A DNA stretch of 64,000 nucleotides from Verrucomicrobiota bacterium (GCA_038744685.1 JBCDMB010000005.1:1-64000); one strand, 5' to 3'. Counted from the first letter of the stretch, positions 43,509 to 54,678 are shown. Numbers and translations are program-made. The notes: generated by a model not told the origin, from the letters alone.

Positions 43509-46500
43509 ATGTCCGACGTGCAGAATCCTTTTGTCCATTTGCACGTCCATACCGACCGAAGTCTCCTCGATGGTTGCTGTCGGATAGACTCTCTTGCCGC
43601 ACGGGCGGCGGAGTTGAATATGCCAGCAATCGCCATGACCGACCACGGCAACCTGTTTGGGGCGATCGAATTCTACCGGCAGATGACCAAAGTCGGGGTC
43701 AAGCCGCTGATCGGCTGCGAGATTTACCTTGTTCATGACCATACCATGGACGAACGACCCAAACGGGAGCGAAAGCGGTCGGATGACATGGTCGATGTGC
43801 CCGAAGAGGAGCTGGGGCCGGAGAATTTTCCGAAGTATCAGATTCACCACAAAACCCTCATCGCCAAAAATTTCACGGGATACCAGAACCTCGTGAAACT
43901 GGTCTCGGATGCCCATACGCGAGGTACTTATTACCGTCCGCGAACCGACATGGAGCAGTTGGCGAAACACTCCGAAGGAATTATCGGGCTCTCCGGCTGC
44001 ATCAATGGCGTGGCTTCTCAATACCTGATTTACTCGGATTACGCGAAAGCCCGCGAGGCGACCGCCGAGTTCGTCGATATTTTTGGCAAGGACGACTATT
44101 TCATTGAGATTCAGGACCATGGCATGCCGGCGCAGCGGCGGATCATCCCCGGTCTTCTTAAGATTGCGAAGGAGTTCGACCTGAAGGTGGTCTGCGCAAA
44201 CGACGTGCACTATGTCCGGAAAGAAGATTGGGAAACCCATGATGCCCTGCTTTGCATCCAGACGGGAAAGGTCATCGCTGACGAAAACCGAATGCGCTAC
44301 CCATCACGCCAGTTCTACTTGAAAAGCGAGGCGGAGATGGCGCAGGTGTTTAAAGAGATTCCAGAGAGCCTCACCAACACTCTAGAAGTTGCGGATCGGG
44401 TGGATTTGCAGCTTCACTTTGGAGTGAATCACTACCCGGTTTTCGAAAAACCCGAAACGCTCGTGATCGAAACGAAGGCAGACGACTTTGACGCGATTCT
44501 CGATATCTTCGTCGAAGAGCAGGAAAAGGTGAATCGGCAGAACGAGGTCGAAGTCGGTGAGGTGCTTCCTGCGGAGAAACGGAAGGAGCTCAAGGTAAAT
44601 GGTCAGGTGCTTTATGATCTCTGCAAAAAGGGGATCAGGGAGCGTTATGGAATCGACTATGACGATCCCGCCAGTTTTGTGCCGGGCCCCGGTCAGGCAA
44701 AGGACTATGCCGAAAAGGTCTGTCGTCAGCTCGATTACGAGTTGGCGATCATTTCCGGAGCAGGGTTTGCCGACTACTTCCTGATTGTCTGGGACTTTAT
44801 TGATTGGGCGCGGCAGCGGGGGATTCCGGTTGGGCCGGGCCGGGGTTCGGGCGCGGGCTGCGTCGTCGCCTATGTCCTGAAAATTACGGATATCGATCCG
44901 CTCCGCTTCGGCCTTCTCTTCGAGCGGATGCTGAACCTCGAGCGGGTGTCGCCTCCAGATTTCGACGTCGATTTCTGCATGAGGCGCAGGGACGAAGTGG
45001 TGAACTACGTGCGCGAGAAGTATGGCTCGGACTCCGTAGCGAACATCGTGACCTACGGTAAGTTTGGTCCAAAGATGGTGGTTCGGGATCTGGCGAGGGT
45101 AAACGGAGTGGAATACAAGGATGCCGATCGTCTGGCGAAGATGGTTCCGGACGATCTTGGCATCACGATGAAGGATGCGATTAAGAAGTCTCCCGAGCTG
45201 CAGGAGGCGATTAAGACTGATGCTATCGCGCGCAAGATCGTGGACCAAGGGAAGGTGATCGAGGGTATGGTCCGCAATACGGGTAAACATGCCTGTGGAA
45301 TTATCATCTCTGACCGCCGTTTGACCGACCTCGTCCCCGTCTGTTTGCAGGAAGGCGATCTCACTACGCAGTACGCTAAAGGCCCTGTCGAAGATCTCGG
45401 TCTTCTTAAGATGGACTTTCTCGGGTTGAAGAACCTCACGGTAATTGCGGACGCCGAGGAGTTTATCCGGACCTCCCGCGAGCTGCCGGACTTTTCCATC
45501 GAAGGGGTTCCCCTAGACGACCAGGCGACCTTTGATCTGCTCAACGACGGGAAGACTATCGGCGTCTTCCAGCTGGAATCGGATGGGATGCAGGGGCTTT
45601 CGCGCCAGATCGGTCTAAGCTCGTTCGAGGAAATCATCGCTCTCATTGCCCTCTACCGACCGGGACCGATGCAGTTCATCCCGCAGTTCATCGAGGGCAA
45701 AAAAGACCCGTCTAAAATCCTCGTCCCGCATCCATTGCTGAAGGAATTAGTCGAGGAAACCTACGGGGTTCTCGTTTATCAGGAGCAGGTAATGCAGGCA
45801 GCGAGGATCATCGCAGGGTTTACGCTTGGCAACGCGGACATCCTTCGCCGGGCGATGGGTAAAAAGAAAAAGGACGTCATGGCGCAGCAGAAGGTCGCCT
45901 TTATCGACGGAGCCAAGAAAACGAACGGGATCTCCAGCCGGGAGGCGGAAGAAATTTTTGCGATCCTCGAGAAGTTTGCGGAGTACGGATTCAATAAGTC
46001 GCACTCTGCGGCTTATGCGATGATCAGTTACCGGACCGCCTACCTGAAAGCGAACTTTCCAGTGGAGTTCATGGCAGCTCTCCTCTCTGCCGAGCTGGGC
46101 AATGCCGACAAGGTAGCGCACTACGTCACCGAGGCACTCTCTCTCGGAATTCCCGTCCTTGGACCGGACATCAATGAGTCTCGCCACAATTTTACACCGG
46201 TGCCAGGAGAAAATGCAGGTGACGCCGGGCGAATCCGTTTCGGGATGAGTGCCATCAAGGGAGTTGGGGATGCAGCCACCGCAACCATTGTCGAAGAGCG
46301 GGATAAAAACGGACCTTATAAAGACTTCACAGATTTTGTCGCACGCACTGACCTTAAGGCCGTCAACCGCCGCACCCTGGAGAATCTGATCCGGACCGGA
46401 ACGTTTGATTCGTTTGGGGAAGAGCGGGCAGGCTTGTTGGCTAATCTAGATTCGCTGCTTAGCGTTGCTCAAGCCGAGCGGAAGGACCGCGAAGCGGGAC

Positions 46501-47294
46501 AGAAATCACTCTTCGATCTGATGGCGGAACCAGAGAAAGGCGAACCTTCCACGAATGGGACGGCGAGGATCGCGGTCAGTCCTATGGGCCGCAAGGAGAT
46601 GCTGACCCACGAAAAAGAACTGCTGGGCTTCTATCTTTCCGGGCATCCACTGGATGAATACGGTTTATTGGCAGACGCCATCCTCTCCCTGGATCCGGCG
46701 GAGTACCAGCAGCTGGACGATGACGAAACCTTCCGGCTGGTTGGTGTAGTCTCCGGCCTCGAACAGCGGATGACCCGCAAGAGCGGTGAGCCCTGGGCAA
46801 AGTTTAGTCTACTCACCCGCTCCCAGAGTCTTCCGGTGACTGTCTTTCCCAAAAATTTTGAGAAGTGTCGCAATGCCATCTTGGCCAATAGCATCGTCGT
46901 CGTCGAAGGGCGGGCGGCTCGCCGCGACGAAGGCGTCGACCTTCATGGAATGTCTGTTCGGTCACTGGAGAGTGCTCTGCCTCGTCTCCTCAAAAAAATT
47001 TCGTGGGTGATCCGGCCGACTGCAGAGGGAACTTCCTTTCTTACGACCCTTCGCAATGAATTGACCTTTGACGAGAGTGGCATCGAGGTTTGCATAGCAG
47101 TTCTCGCCGAGGAGGAAAGAGCCTTCCTCGCAACCGTTTCAGAAAGTCTACGTTTGCCACCGAGCTGGCCGTTGATCCATAAGCTACGCAAGCACCCCGG
47201 AGTCGTCGGCCTTCGCGTCTCGGCGGTAGAGCCTAAAGACCTGGACGACCGTCCGCATTGGATGAGAAGGCAGCGGGATAGAAGAGCTGGTTAG
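43509..47294 (+). CDS. dnaE: DNA polymerase III alpha subunit
   Basis: Replicative polymerase. 1261 residues. PHP domain at the N-terminus ([33 protein letters not shown]), polymerase core with the three catalytic Asps in PPDFDVDFC (about 482) and the earlier [26 protein letters not shown], fingers [13 protein letters not shown], tau-binding/OB-fold region near 1030-1120. Longer than E. coli DnaE (1160), owing to insertions in the region about residue 330-370. No associated imuB or polC gene. Confidence 0.97.
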   Translation: MSDVQNPFVHLHVHTDRSLLDGCCRIDSLAARAAELNMPAIAMTDHGNLFGAIEFYRQMTKVGVKPLIGCEIYLVHDHTMDERPKRERKRSDDMVDVPEEELGPENFPKYQIHHKTLIAKNFTGYQNLVKLVSDAHTRGTYYRPRTDMEQLAKHSEGIIGLSGCINGVASQYLIYSDYAKAREATAEFVDIFGKDDYFIEIQDHGMPAQRRIIPGLLKIAKEFDLKVVCANDVHYVRKEDWETHDALLCIQTGKVIADENRMRYPSRQFYLKSEAEMAQVFKEIPESLTNTLEVADRVDLQLHFGVNHYPVFEKPETLVIETKADDFDAILDIFVEEQEKVNRQNEVEVGEVLPAEKRKELKVNGQVLYDLCKKGIRERYGIDYDDPASFVPGPGQAKDYAEKVCRQLDYELAIISGAGFADYFLIVWDFIDWARQRGIPVGPGRGSGAGCVVAYVLKITDIDPLRFGLLFERMLNLERVSPPDFDVDFCMRRRDEVVNYVREKYGSDSVANIVTYGKFGPKMVVRDLARVNGVEYKDADRLAKMVPDDLGITMKDAIKKSPELQEAIKTDAIARKIVDQGKVIEGMVRNTGKHACGIIISDRRLTDLVPVCLQEGDLTTQYAKGPVEDLGLLKMDFLGLKNLTVIADAEEFIRTSRELPDFSIEGVPLDDQATFDLLNDGKTIGVFQLESDGMQGLSRQIGLSSFEEIIALIALYRPGPMQFIPQFIEGKKDPSKILVPHPLLKELVEETYGVLVYQEQVMQAARIIAGFTLGNADILRRAMGKKKKDVMAQQKVAFIDGAKKTNGISSREAEEIFAILEKFAEYGFNKSHSAAYAMISYRTAYLKANFPVEFMAALLSAELGNADKVAHYVTEALSLGIPVLGPDINESRHNFTPVPGENAGDAGRIRFGMSAIKGVGDAATATIVEERDKNGPYKDFTDFVARTDLKAVNRRTLENLIRTGTFDSFGEERAGLLANLDSLLSVAQAERKDREAGQKSLFDLMAEPEKGEPSTNGTARIAVSPMGRKEMLTHEKELLGFYLSGHPLDEYGLLADAILSLDPAEYQQLDDDETFRLVGVVSGLEQRMTRKSGEPWAKFSLLTRSQSLPVTVFPKNFEKCRNAILANSIVVVEGRAARRDEGVDLHGMSVRSLESALPRLLKKISWVIRPTAEGTSFLTTLRNELTFDESGIEVCIAVLAEEERAFLATVSESLRLPPSWPLIHKLRKHPGVVGLRVSAVEPKDLDDRPHWMRRQRDRRAG

Positions 47295-47348
47295 TGATGG
47301 GAGAGAGAATATAGGTTTTCCTGCTTTAACGCGGAAACGATCCAGATT

Positions 47349-47780
47349 TTAGACCCAATAAGGTTCGACTGGCGAAAGTGTTAAGCCCGGAACTCGGGAG
47401 AACTCTGAGGTATTCAGCGTAGCTATCTCCCAGCCGAGATGTAGTGCCGTAGCAGCAATCATCAAATCGTGAGGGCCAATCAGAATTCCGGTCTTTCTCA
47501 ACTCAGGGCGTAGCTGTGCATGAGTCGAGGCCGTTTCGAGGTCGAAAGGCATTACAGGATAATTCTCGACGATAAACTTGTAGAACTCACGTCTTTGTTC
47601 CCGGCGTTTCCCGGGGGGTGCTCGGTGAACCCCTTCTTCAAATTCTGAGGCTGTAATAGCAGATATTCCGACTTGGGCTTTTCTTACGTGCTTTTCCAAA
47701 AAAGCAGCGAGATCCCATATTTTTCGTTCATCGGCGATGAGAACCGATGTATCGAGAAGCACTCCTATCACTCTGCCCAA
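47349..47780 (-). CDS. vapC: PIN-domain toxin (VapC type)
   Basis: 143 residues. LLDTSVLIADERK, ITASEFEEG, LIGPHDLMIAATAL and TLNTSEFSRVPGL contain the four acidic/Asn positions of PIN ribonucleases. TTG start at 47780 inside the antitoxin gene gives a 13-bp overlap. The second toxin-antitoxin pair here; unrelated to the one at 42856 in sequence. Confidence 0.86.
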   Translation of the reverse strand: MGRVIGVLLDTSVLIADERKIWDLAAFLEKHVRKAQVGISAITASEFEEGVHRAPPGKRREQRREFYKFIVENYPVMPFDLETASTHAQLRPELRKTGILIGPHDLMIAATALHLGWEIATLNTSEFSRVPGLTLSPVEPYWV

Positions 47781-48049
47781 GGATCCTTTTCCGCCCGATT
47801 GCCTGCAGACCTGATTCTGGTCAATTCGTTAGCGAAAAGTTCTGCCTCATCAGCTGCCAAATGCGTTTGTCGGGAACGAATCTTTTTCGCAAGTGCTTCG
47901 CCGGTGACTGATAGCGAATGGATAGGGGTGAGCCGAACCACTTCTCGGCCTCCTCGGGTCAAAACCGCGGTTTCGCCTCGATACACGATGCGATTGACCA
48001 AATCCGAAAAGTTCCGGCTTCCCTCCGTGACAGATAGTTTTGTGTCCAT
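47768..48049 (-). CDS. Phd/YefM-type antitoxin
   Basis: 93 residues. SVTEGSRNFSDLVNRIVYRGETAVLTRGGREVVRLTP is the Phd/YefM N-terminal fold that both binds DNA and anchors the toxin-binding tail (residues 60-93). Its start codon lies in a long AT-rich palindrome, the likely self-repression operator. Encoded upstream of and overlapping the PIN toxin. Confidence 0.86.
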   Translation of the reverse strand: MDTKLSVTEGSRNFSDLVNRIVYRGETAVLTRGGREVVRLTPIHSLSVTGEALAKKIRSRQTHLAADEAELFANELTRIRSAGNRAEKDPWAE

Positions 48050-48082
48050 AAAATCATAAAATCAGATTTTATGATTTTATGC
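48047..48082. promoter_or_regulatory. Perfect palindromic operator of the toxin-antitoxin pair
   Basis: Two 17-base arms (CATAAAATCATAAAATC and its exact complement) separated by a single A. Each arm itself holds a repeated ATAAAATC. It covers the antitoxin start codon. Position is good to about one base. Confidence 0.7.
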
Positions 48083-48167
48083 AAGCCAAGCTGCCGTTGT
48101 TTACGGCTCGCCGGAAAAGCCTTCCACGGGATTGCTGAGGTTTCAACCCAATCGCAAAGTGCTTGCT

Positions 48168-48542
48168 CTACAGCGCGGCAAAGTGGTCTTCTCTTAGCTT
48201 CACCGAACGATCGTCCTGGAGCACCCATAGCTCGCGGTAGATGACGCCTTTGGCTTTATTCATTTTCCACGCGGACTCCAAGACGGCGCTCTTTGGGTCG
48301 ATCACGTCTATACGTGGATCCACATACTCCACATCGGAAAATCCATCTTCTATGAGTTTCTGCCAAAAGGCTTGAATCGTTTCTTTCCCGCGAAACTCAC
48401 CAAACGGTTCGGCAGTCATGACGGCTTCCGCTTCGTAGTGCGAGGCACAACCTGGAGCATCGCCTGAGTTGAATGCAGTTTTCCATTGCTCGCTGGCCTT
48501 TTTCACCGCCGCGAGTAAGAAAGTTCTTTCTTCGTCAGTCAT
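48168..48542 (-). CDS. SnoaL/NTF2-like small protein
   Basis: 124 residues: WKTAFNSGDAPGCASHYEAEAVMTAEPFGEFRGKETIQAFWQ is the start of an NTF2-like cone fold (ketosteroid isomerase, SnoaL, polyketide cyclase). These act as small-molecule binding or isomerase domains. No substrate can be assigned. Followed at its 3-prime side by the toxin-antitoxin pair, with which there is no evident link. Confidence 0.75.
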   Translation of the reverse strand: MTDEERTFLLAAVKKASEQWKTAFNSGDAPGCASHYEAEAVMTAEPFGEFRGKETIQAFWQKLIEDGFSDVEYVDPRIDVIDPKSAVLESAWKMNKAKGVIYRELWVLQDDRSVKLREDHFAAL

Positions 48543-48630
48543 TTTTTGTCGCTTTTAGTCAATTCTGGAGGTGTTTGAGGCAAGTGGATTGAGTGCCAGA
48601 AGATCCACAGATCCGTATGATGCTGGAGGA

Positions 48631-49545
48631 CTAGATTCCGAATTCGTTTTGGATATCGCTTATTTGTTGTTCCATGTAGGGCCAAAAATCCCATTGGTCG
48701 ACGAAGCTGGCCTTAGCGTTTTTTCCGCGGAGATAGGCTTCTACAAAATCCTGAGGACAACACTGTTGTCCCGTTGAAACATAAGGAGGGCAGAAGCCTA
48801 GCATCGCGACCATCCAGTTGAAAGTCGTGCTATTGCCAGCAGAGAAACCGGCCACTTGGAATTCTCCGTTGATTGAGATGTCATAGGGTCCGAGGACATG
48901 AACCAGGTCATGACGGACCGTAAGATCTTCACTGATCCAAAGTGGGTCGCCGGGGAGTGGCCAATCAAACTGGGCATAGAAATCGAAGTAACCCCGCCCC
49001 AGCGATCCAGCTGGATAGGATTCGAGCGATTGGTAGCGCTCAAGTTCTTCGGGGTCACCTTCCGCCTCTTTGAGAAGTTTCAAAACCTCTTTGTATCGGC
49101 CCTCGGGATCCTCATAGGGAAATACATCCCGTCCGAGCTTTCTCAGAGCACAGTATTCTTGGTTGCGCATGTGTTTTTCGCGGGCGCCAAGAAAATCTTC
49201 GATCCGGTGCGTGTTTTCGCCAAGTTGCTCGAGGAACTTCTCAGAAATGTAGGTCTTTGAGTCGGAAAACGGTCGAACGACATAAGGCATCATCGCAATC
49301 AACTCGGCAGCACGGGCCTTGTGGTCGCTGTCTGAAAAAAGTGCCGCCAGTTCAGCTGGTTTGATATGAACTTCCTCGTCATCGTGCTCGATTTCCGGAT
49401 GTCCGAGAATAATGATTCGAACACCCTCAATGAGTTCCTTTTCCGCAGGGGAAATCGGTGCCGTTGCATGCAGCGAAGCAATGCTGCAAAGGGCTCCTAG
49501 AATTCCCTTTGATTGATCGTAAGTCCAGTCAGGTGGTTGTATCAT
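48631..49545 (-). CDS. TerB-like and Coq4-like fusion protein
   Basis: 304 residues from the ATG at 49545 (MIQPPDWTYD). Residues 1-110 are an acidic helical region reminiscent of TerB. Residues 185-304 contain the Coq4 metal motif HDxxH-x11-E exactly: His212, Asp213, His216, Glu228 (RHDLVHVLGPYDISINGEF). Coq4 acts in ubiquinone synthesis in eukaryotes and some proteobacteria, and has been proposed to act as a scaffold or C1-decarboxylase-linked factor. No other quinone gene is nearby. The assignment of the N-terminal part is a guess. Confidence 0.65.
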   Translation of the reverse strand: MIQPPDWTYDQSKGILGALCSIASLHATAPISPAEKELIEGVRIIILGHPEIEHDDEEVHIKPAELAALFSDSDHKARAAELIAMMPYVVRPFSDSKTYISEKFLEQLGENTHRIEDFLGAREKHMRNQEYCALRKLGRDVFPYEDPEGRYKEVLKLLKEAEGDPEELERYQSLESYPAGSLGRGYFDFYAQFDWPLPGDPLWISEDLTVRHDLVHVLGPYDISINGEFQVAGFSAGNSTTFNWMVAMLGFCPPYVSTGQQCCPQDFVEAYLRGKNAKASFVDQWDFWPYMEQQISDIQNEFGI

Positions 49546-50017
49546 AGATCGAAGCTGCGCTGTCTTGATTGTTGATGACGTTCTTTTCGGAGACACCTTT
49601 GGGGGTGGAAATTCAGTTCCTGAGATTCCGGATCGACCATCAATGGTCTCCGAGGCTCCGGGCACGGCCCCTCAGTTGATGGAATCTCGATCATTAGTCG
49701 AATCACTTGCATGTTATTTCTGGGTGTGTCCACGGTTTGTCAGGGATTTAGCACATCCTTGCCATCGATCACTGCCCGTGTTCCAAAAAGAGTTCCGAAA
49801 ATTCACTCTGCAGTCGACCTTTATCTACGAGGCGAGACACCAATGGAAAGGTCGAACACCTGACGTGCATTCTCTCAAATGGGAGTGGACAACGGATTTT
49901 TCCACTAAGGGGATCTGTTGGAAATCATTCGGTGTAACTGTGGGGTCTTGACGGTTAGGTCTTTGAAATCAGACAATCTTTGCTAGCGAACCAACATACA
50001 CATCCACGATTTTCGAA

Positions 50018-52327
50018 GTGCCCAAAGTAAAGACCCAGCCCAAGGGAGAGAGAAACCGCGGTTTGTTTGTCTCGCTCGCTTCCCGATGGTTTGGTGCCTT
50101 GGTTGATCTGGATCCGGGCGGGATAAAGTTTGCTCTTGCTGCAAAAACCATCGTCGCGGTCGTCGTCACGGGGTTTTTGTGCTACGGCTTCGGAAGTTTG
50201 GTTCCTTCATTGTCGCTGCCAGACTTTGCCAAGAGTATCCCATGGTTTTCCAAGACGTTTGAGGCCGCTCGGGAGGCCAAAGGCTTACCCACCACCCTCA
50301 CTATCCTCGGAGCGGGAATGACCCTGAATTATTTCTTTCTCGTCCAAGGAGCCGGGTGGGCGTTGGAGTTCCGCCGAGTGTGCATTGCGGCTGCGATCTC
50401 CCTTGCGGTCCTCTTTCCTGTCTCTCTGATCGGTCCCGGCGACTTCAGCTATGGCGGGCAAGTGTTAACCATTCTCTGGGTGCCTCTGATCGGCTTTGGC
50501 CTCTACCTTCGCAGGTGGGGCCCAACAGCAGGCTCCTTCGGGATTATTGTCGTAAATATGGGCCTGTTTGCGGTCATCCTAAACCCAACAAAAGCAGAGG
50601 GACTCTGGTTCGCCCCGACAATCCTTATCGCGGCCCTAGTGACCTTTTTCTTTCGCTTCCTGATTCTCCGCCCATCTGCAGTCAATGCCTTTCGGGTTCT
50701 TTCCAACCGGTTTCTCGGGTCACTGAATGAAGCTCTGGCAACCGTTTCCGACGACCACTTTCGGACGCGGTCGACCGCCGTTGGAGACGGCCAAAAGAAA
50801 GCTTCGAATGCCAGCGAGGTTTTCAAGGCCTTGAACCCTAAACTCCGTCATGATTGGCACCTCGTCCAGGCTTCTCTCGAGCAAGCGACCCTCGAGAGTC
50901 CGAAACTCGAGTCCAGACTACGGGCGCAAGTGGTCGCGCTCTACCGGATGGTCATGGCCTTTGAAGTCATGTCTGACGCTTTTTCCCAGCTTGGCCCTAA
51001 TGCATTTAAGGACTGGGCAGGTGCTGACCGGCTCCTGAACACTCTCGACAGGATTCGCGACAAACTCTCCCATCCAGTCACAATTGGCTTCCCGTCCGAA
51101 TCGGCTGCCGACCCGCAGCTCGAAGCCTTGCTCGACGAGGTGTTGACCGACCAAGTCTCACCACCCGATCAAAAGCTCCAGCCCATGCGGATCGTCATTG
51201 GTCTACAACGGTTTGAGAAAGCCCTCAATGACTACTTTCGAGGCCATTCAGAGATCGAGAACGCTGCGATTCACGATAAAGCCACTGAGTTCAAAGACGA
51301 GACGAAGCGGGATGCCGCCAGAGCCGCTACCCGCCTCGGATTGCAGGCCTTGGTCGCAACCACGATCACGACCAGTCTTCAGTTTCTGTTTGACCTAAAC
51401 CACGCGTATTGGGCGACCCTCACCGTCGCGTATGTGCTCACTGCCACCGTCGGGCAAACGATTCTGCGCACCGGGCGCCGTGCGCTGGGCACAGCCATAG
51501 GTGTTGTAATAGCAATCGCGGTTGTCTACGTGTTCGGAAGCGCAATCGTGCCGCAGGTCATTATGATCATGATTGCGCTGGTCCTGACGATAGTGACCCT
51601 CCAGACGAAATACGGTATTGCCTCAACAGGAATCGGGATACTGGTCCCGCTCCTCGTTCATTTCGCTCTTGGAGCGGACATCGCTACCATGTTCGCTCGG
51701 ATCTACGAGACCTTCATTGGAGTCGGCGTTGCGTTGCTCGCCACACTACTGATCGTCCCTACCTTTACCTCGGATTTCCTGCACAGAAAACTATCCGCGT
51801 TCTTGAAAGACACAGCTGAGGCGTTCAAGCAGATCTCCGGAACAAACACGAAGCACAGTACTTTTTCCGTACCTCTTGCCACCAGACTGCAGGCGATAGT
51901 CGACGAAGCGCCGGAAATTGAAGCGGAGCAAATGTCTGCAGGCGAACGACGCAGAAATATCTCCGAGACTCTGTCTCTCCTCGATGTTCTTGTATCCTAT
52001 ATTGGCTTGTTCGAATCCGGGCGCCAACTACTTAGCCTAGATGATCTTCCAACGGCAATCCGCACCACGGTCAAAGATCTTGATGCCCGCATCAATGGAG
52101 CTTTCGCCCAGTTAGTCGAACTGATGAAACAGCCTCCAACCGGCGACTCCTCCGAGAAACCGGCGGCGATCTTTCCAGTGAAAGAGGAACCCATCAGCAA
52201 AGTTGTTCAGGAAAGCGTCGATATCCCCAGCAGAGAGTCCCTCGTGATCGTTACGCATATTTTCACGGGTAACCGTATCGGTGGGACCTTGAATGACCTT
52301 GTTCCCTTGATCACCCAAATCAAGTAA
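50018..52327 (+). CDS. FUSC-family inner membrane exporter
   Basis: 769 residues, GTG start. Two membrane domains, each of about six helices (residues about 40-215 and 430-590), separated by cytoplasmic helical segments (about 230-420), and a C-terminal helical tail. This is the fusaric-acid/aromatic-acid exporter architecture (FUSC, AaeB-like). The helix RLGLQALVATTITTSLQFLFDLNHAYWATLTVAYVLTATVGQT is typical. An AaeA-type fusion partner is not adjacent. Substrate unknown. Confidence 0.8.
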   Translation: MPKVKTQPKGERNRGLFVSLASRWFGALVDLDPGGIKFALAAKTIVAVVVTGFLCYGFGSLVPSLSLPDFAKSIPWFSKTFEAAREAKGLPTTLTILGAGMTLNYFFLVQGAGWALEFRRVCIAAAISLAVLFPVSLIGPGDFSYGGQVLTILWVPLIGFGLYLRRWGPTAGSFGIIVVNMGLFAVILNPTKAEGLWFAPTILIAALVTFFFRFLILRPSAVNAFRVLSNRFLGSLNEALATVSDDHFRTRSTAVGDGQKKASNASEVFKALNPKLRHDWHLVQASLEQATLESPKLESRLRAQVVALYRMVMAFEVMSDAFSQLGPNAFKDWAGADRLLNTLDRIRDKLSHPVTIGFPSESAADPQLEALLDEVLTDQVSPPDQKLQPMRIVIGLQRFEKALNDYFRGHSEIENAAIHDKATEFKDETKRDAARAATRLGLQALVATTITTSLQFLFDLNHAYWATLTVAYVLTATVGQTILRTGRRALGTAIGVVIAIAVVYVFGSAIVPQVIMIMIALVLTIVTLQTKYGIASTGIGILVPLLVHFALGADIATMFARIYETFIGVGVALLATLLIVPTFTSDFLHRKLSAFLKDTAEAFKQISGTNTKHSTFSVPLATRLQAIVDEAPEIEAEQMSAGERRRNISETLSLLDVLVSYIGLFESGRQLLSLDDLPTAIRTTVKDLDARINGAFAQLVELMKQPPTGDSSEKPAAIFPVKEEPISKVVQESVDIPSRESLVIVTHIFTGNRIGGTLNDLVPLITQIK

Positions 52328-52397
52328 GAAGAGGTCAGACTCATCCTCCATCCCGCCAGAACTATCAATCCTCCTTGAATTTGGTATTAACCCAGTC

Positions 52398-54560
52398 ATG
52401 CCTATGCGTTTGCACAAGCTACATCAGTGGGCCTCAATAGCAGGAGTGAGTCTGAGCATGACTATATCTGCTGCAGACGGTGATTCTCATCTTTGGCTGG
52501 AAGAGATTGAGGGTGAGCGGGCCCTAAATTGGGTGCGGGAACAGAACAAAACAACCCTCCAGGAACTCCAATCGGACCCTCGCTACGCTGTTTTTGAGGA
52601 GGAAGCGATTGAGTTACTGACCTCCAAAGAACGCATTCCCTACGGCTCGATCCGGGATGGCTGGGTGTATAATTTCTGGCAGGATGAAGTTCATGTCCGT
52701 GGCCTTTGGAGACGCGCGAAACTCGAAAGTTACCAGACGGAGAACCCGGAATGGGAAGTGTTGATCGATTTTGATGAACTGGCGGAGGCGGAAGGTAGAA
52801 ACTGGGTATTCAAAGGAGTAAGTGTAAAAGAGATCGAGAGCGGCGGGGGCTACGTGTGCCTCGTTCGTATTTCCGATGGAGGTAAAGACGCGGTTACCGT
52901 CAGGGAGTTCGATATCGAGAAGAGAGAGTTTGTCGAAGACGGCTTTTTTCTGCCCGAGGCCAAACAGTATACGGCATGGATTGACGAAAACCACTTGATG
53001 GTAGCAACCGATTTTGGTCCGAACACCTTGACCGAGTCCGGCTATCCTTTTGTCGTGAAGAGCTGGAAACGGGGAACGCCATTATCGGAAGCCCGTGAAC
53101 TGATTCGTGGTCAACCTCAGGACGTATTGGTTCGTCCATTCGGTATCGAGATGGACGATGGGTCCGTTCTGGCCTGTGCCAGCGAGGCGGATACATTTTT
53201 CACGTCACAGGATTGGTGGTTTCCTGACGGCGAAGAGGAGGCGGTGCAGTGGCCTCTGCCGCCGAAGTCGAGTTTCGGCTCTCACTTCCGTGACTGGATG
53301 TTTGTAACTCTCGAGCAGGACTGGCAACCGGAGGGGCAGGGGGAAACGTTTGTAAACGGTGATCTGGTTGCCTTCCGATTGAGCGAGTTTTTGGAAACGC
53401 GAGAACTGCCTCCGGTTCATTTGGTCTTTCGCCCCAACGCTCGTCAGGCAGTGAATTGGGTGTCGGTTGCGAAAGGGGCCGCGTTGCTATCGATCAATGA
53501 CAATGTGACTACGAAGATTCTTCGTCTTGAACCAACCGAGGTGGAGGACGGACGAGTCACTTGGGAAATGGAGGAACTGGATCTTCCTGAAAATGGTCGT
53601 GCCGGAATCGCTTTTGCCCGTCGCACAGAGCCACTGGTTTTTCTCACTTACGAGAATTTCCTGACTCCCGACTCGCTCCTTCTTTACGATTCGGGAACTA
53701 ACCGAATAGATACGCTCAAGAGCTTGCCCGAAAAGTTCGATCCAGAAGGATTAGTGGTCGAACAGCGGTTTGCAGAATCGAAAGACGGCACGGAAGTTCC
53801 TTATTTTGTCGTTCGGCGCAACGATGTCGCTTTCGACGGTTCTATTCCAACTCTGCTCAATGGCTATGGAGGGTTTGCGATTCCATTGCTGCCCGGTTAC
53901 CGGAGCACCACGGGCAAGCTTTGGCTCGAAAATGGCGGAGCTTTCGTCTTGGCCAATATCCGTGGTGGCGGGGAGTTTGGTCCGGCTTGGCATCAGGCGG
54001 GATTGAAGACCGATCGACAACGGATCTACGACGATTTCATCGCCGTCGCCGAAGACTTGATCGACAGTGGATTGACCAGCCCGAGTCATCTCGGAATTAT
54101 AGGAGGATCCAATGGGGGTCTTCTCATGGGAGTCATGCTCAATCAGCGTCCGGATTTATGGAAAGCGGCTGTCGTTCAAGTGCCCTTGCTCGATATGTTG
54201 CGCTATCACCTGCTCCTCGCAGGTGCGTCATGGGTGGATGAATACGGCTCCCCGGACGACCCGGAGGAGCGATCGTTTTTGGAAGGGATTTCCCCCTATC
54301 ACAACTTTCGTCCGGATGAACAGGAATACCCGGTCCCGTTCTTCGTGACCTCTACCAAGGACGACCGGGTTCACCCGGGGCATGCACGAAAGATGGCAAA
54401 GCTCTTCGAGGACGCGGAGTTACCCTTCTACTACTACGAAAACATTGATGGCGGGCATTCTGCCGCTGCGAACCAATTGGAACGAGCGAGGCGAACCGCT
54501 TTGGAGTTTACTTATTTGGCGAAATTACTCTTCCCGGAAGAGCAGTCGTCTTCTGACTGA
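52398..54560 (+). CDS. Prolyl oligopeptidase family serine peptidase
   Basis: 720 residues. Signal peptide (1-27, ISAADG cleavage), N-terminal beta-propeller (about 60-440), C-terminal alpha/beta hydrolase. Nucleophile Ser in GGSNGG (about residue 571), Asp in STKDDRVHPGH (about 655) and His in DGGHSAA (about 687) complete the S9 triad. Exported, so it cleaves short proline-containing peptides in the periplasm. Stands alone between FUSC and a repeat. Confidence 0.92.
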   Translation: MPMRLHKLHQWASIAGVSLSMTISAADGDSHLWLEEIEGERALNWVREQNKTTLQELQSDPRYAVFEEEAIELLTSKERIPYGSIRDGWVYNFWQDEVHVRGLWRRAKLESYQTENPEWEVLIDFDELAEAEGRNWVFKGVSVKEIESGGGYVCLVRISDGGKDAVTVREFDIEKREFVEDGFFLPEAKQYTAWIDENHLMVATDFGPNTLTESGYPFVVKSWKRGTPLSEARELIRGQPQDVLVRPFGIEMDDGSVLACASEADTFFTSQDWWFPDGEEEAVQWPLPPKSSFGSHFRDWMFVTLEQDWQPEGQGETFVNGDLVAFRLSEFLETRELPPVHLVFRPNARQAVNWVSVAKGAALLSINDNVTTKILRLEPTEVEDGRVTWEMEELDLPENGRAGIAFARRTEPLVFLTYENFLTPDSLLLYDSGTNRIDTLKSLPEKFDPEGLVVEQRFAESKDGTEVPYFVVRRNDVAFDGSIPTLLNGYGGFAIPLLPGYRSTTGKLWLENGGAFVLANIRGGGEFGPAWHQAGLKTDRQRIYDDFIAVAEDLIDSGLTSPSHLGIIGGSNGGLLMGVMLNQRPDLWKAAVVQVPLLDMLRYHLLLAGASWVDEYGSPDDPEERSFLEGISPYHNFRPDEQEYPVPFFVTSTKDDRVHPGHARKMAKLFEDAELPFYYYENIDGGHSAAANQLERARRTALEFTYLAKLLFPEEQSSSD

Positions 54561-54618
54561 TTCTAAGGAGTCACTGGCGAATGGGAAGGTGTTCCCTCGG
54601 GGATAAAAAAACCAGAAA

Positions 54619-54678
54619 AGGAGCGGTGACTTCAGTCGCCGACCAGAGGGCATTAACGGGGTTTTGTCGGCGGCTCCA
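54619..54678. repeat. REP-like palindrome, second family
   Basis: AGGAGCGGTGACTTCAGTCGCC and CGGCGGCTCC; two hairpins 3-prime of the peptidase gene, the last copy in this window. Confidence 0.55.

Noticed and set aside
43311-44240. 309-codon minus-strand open frame, and another at 44382-45290
   Set aside because: Both are antisense to dnaE, whose conserved motifs lie in the other frame.
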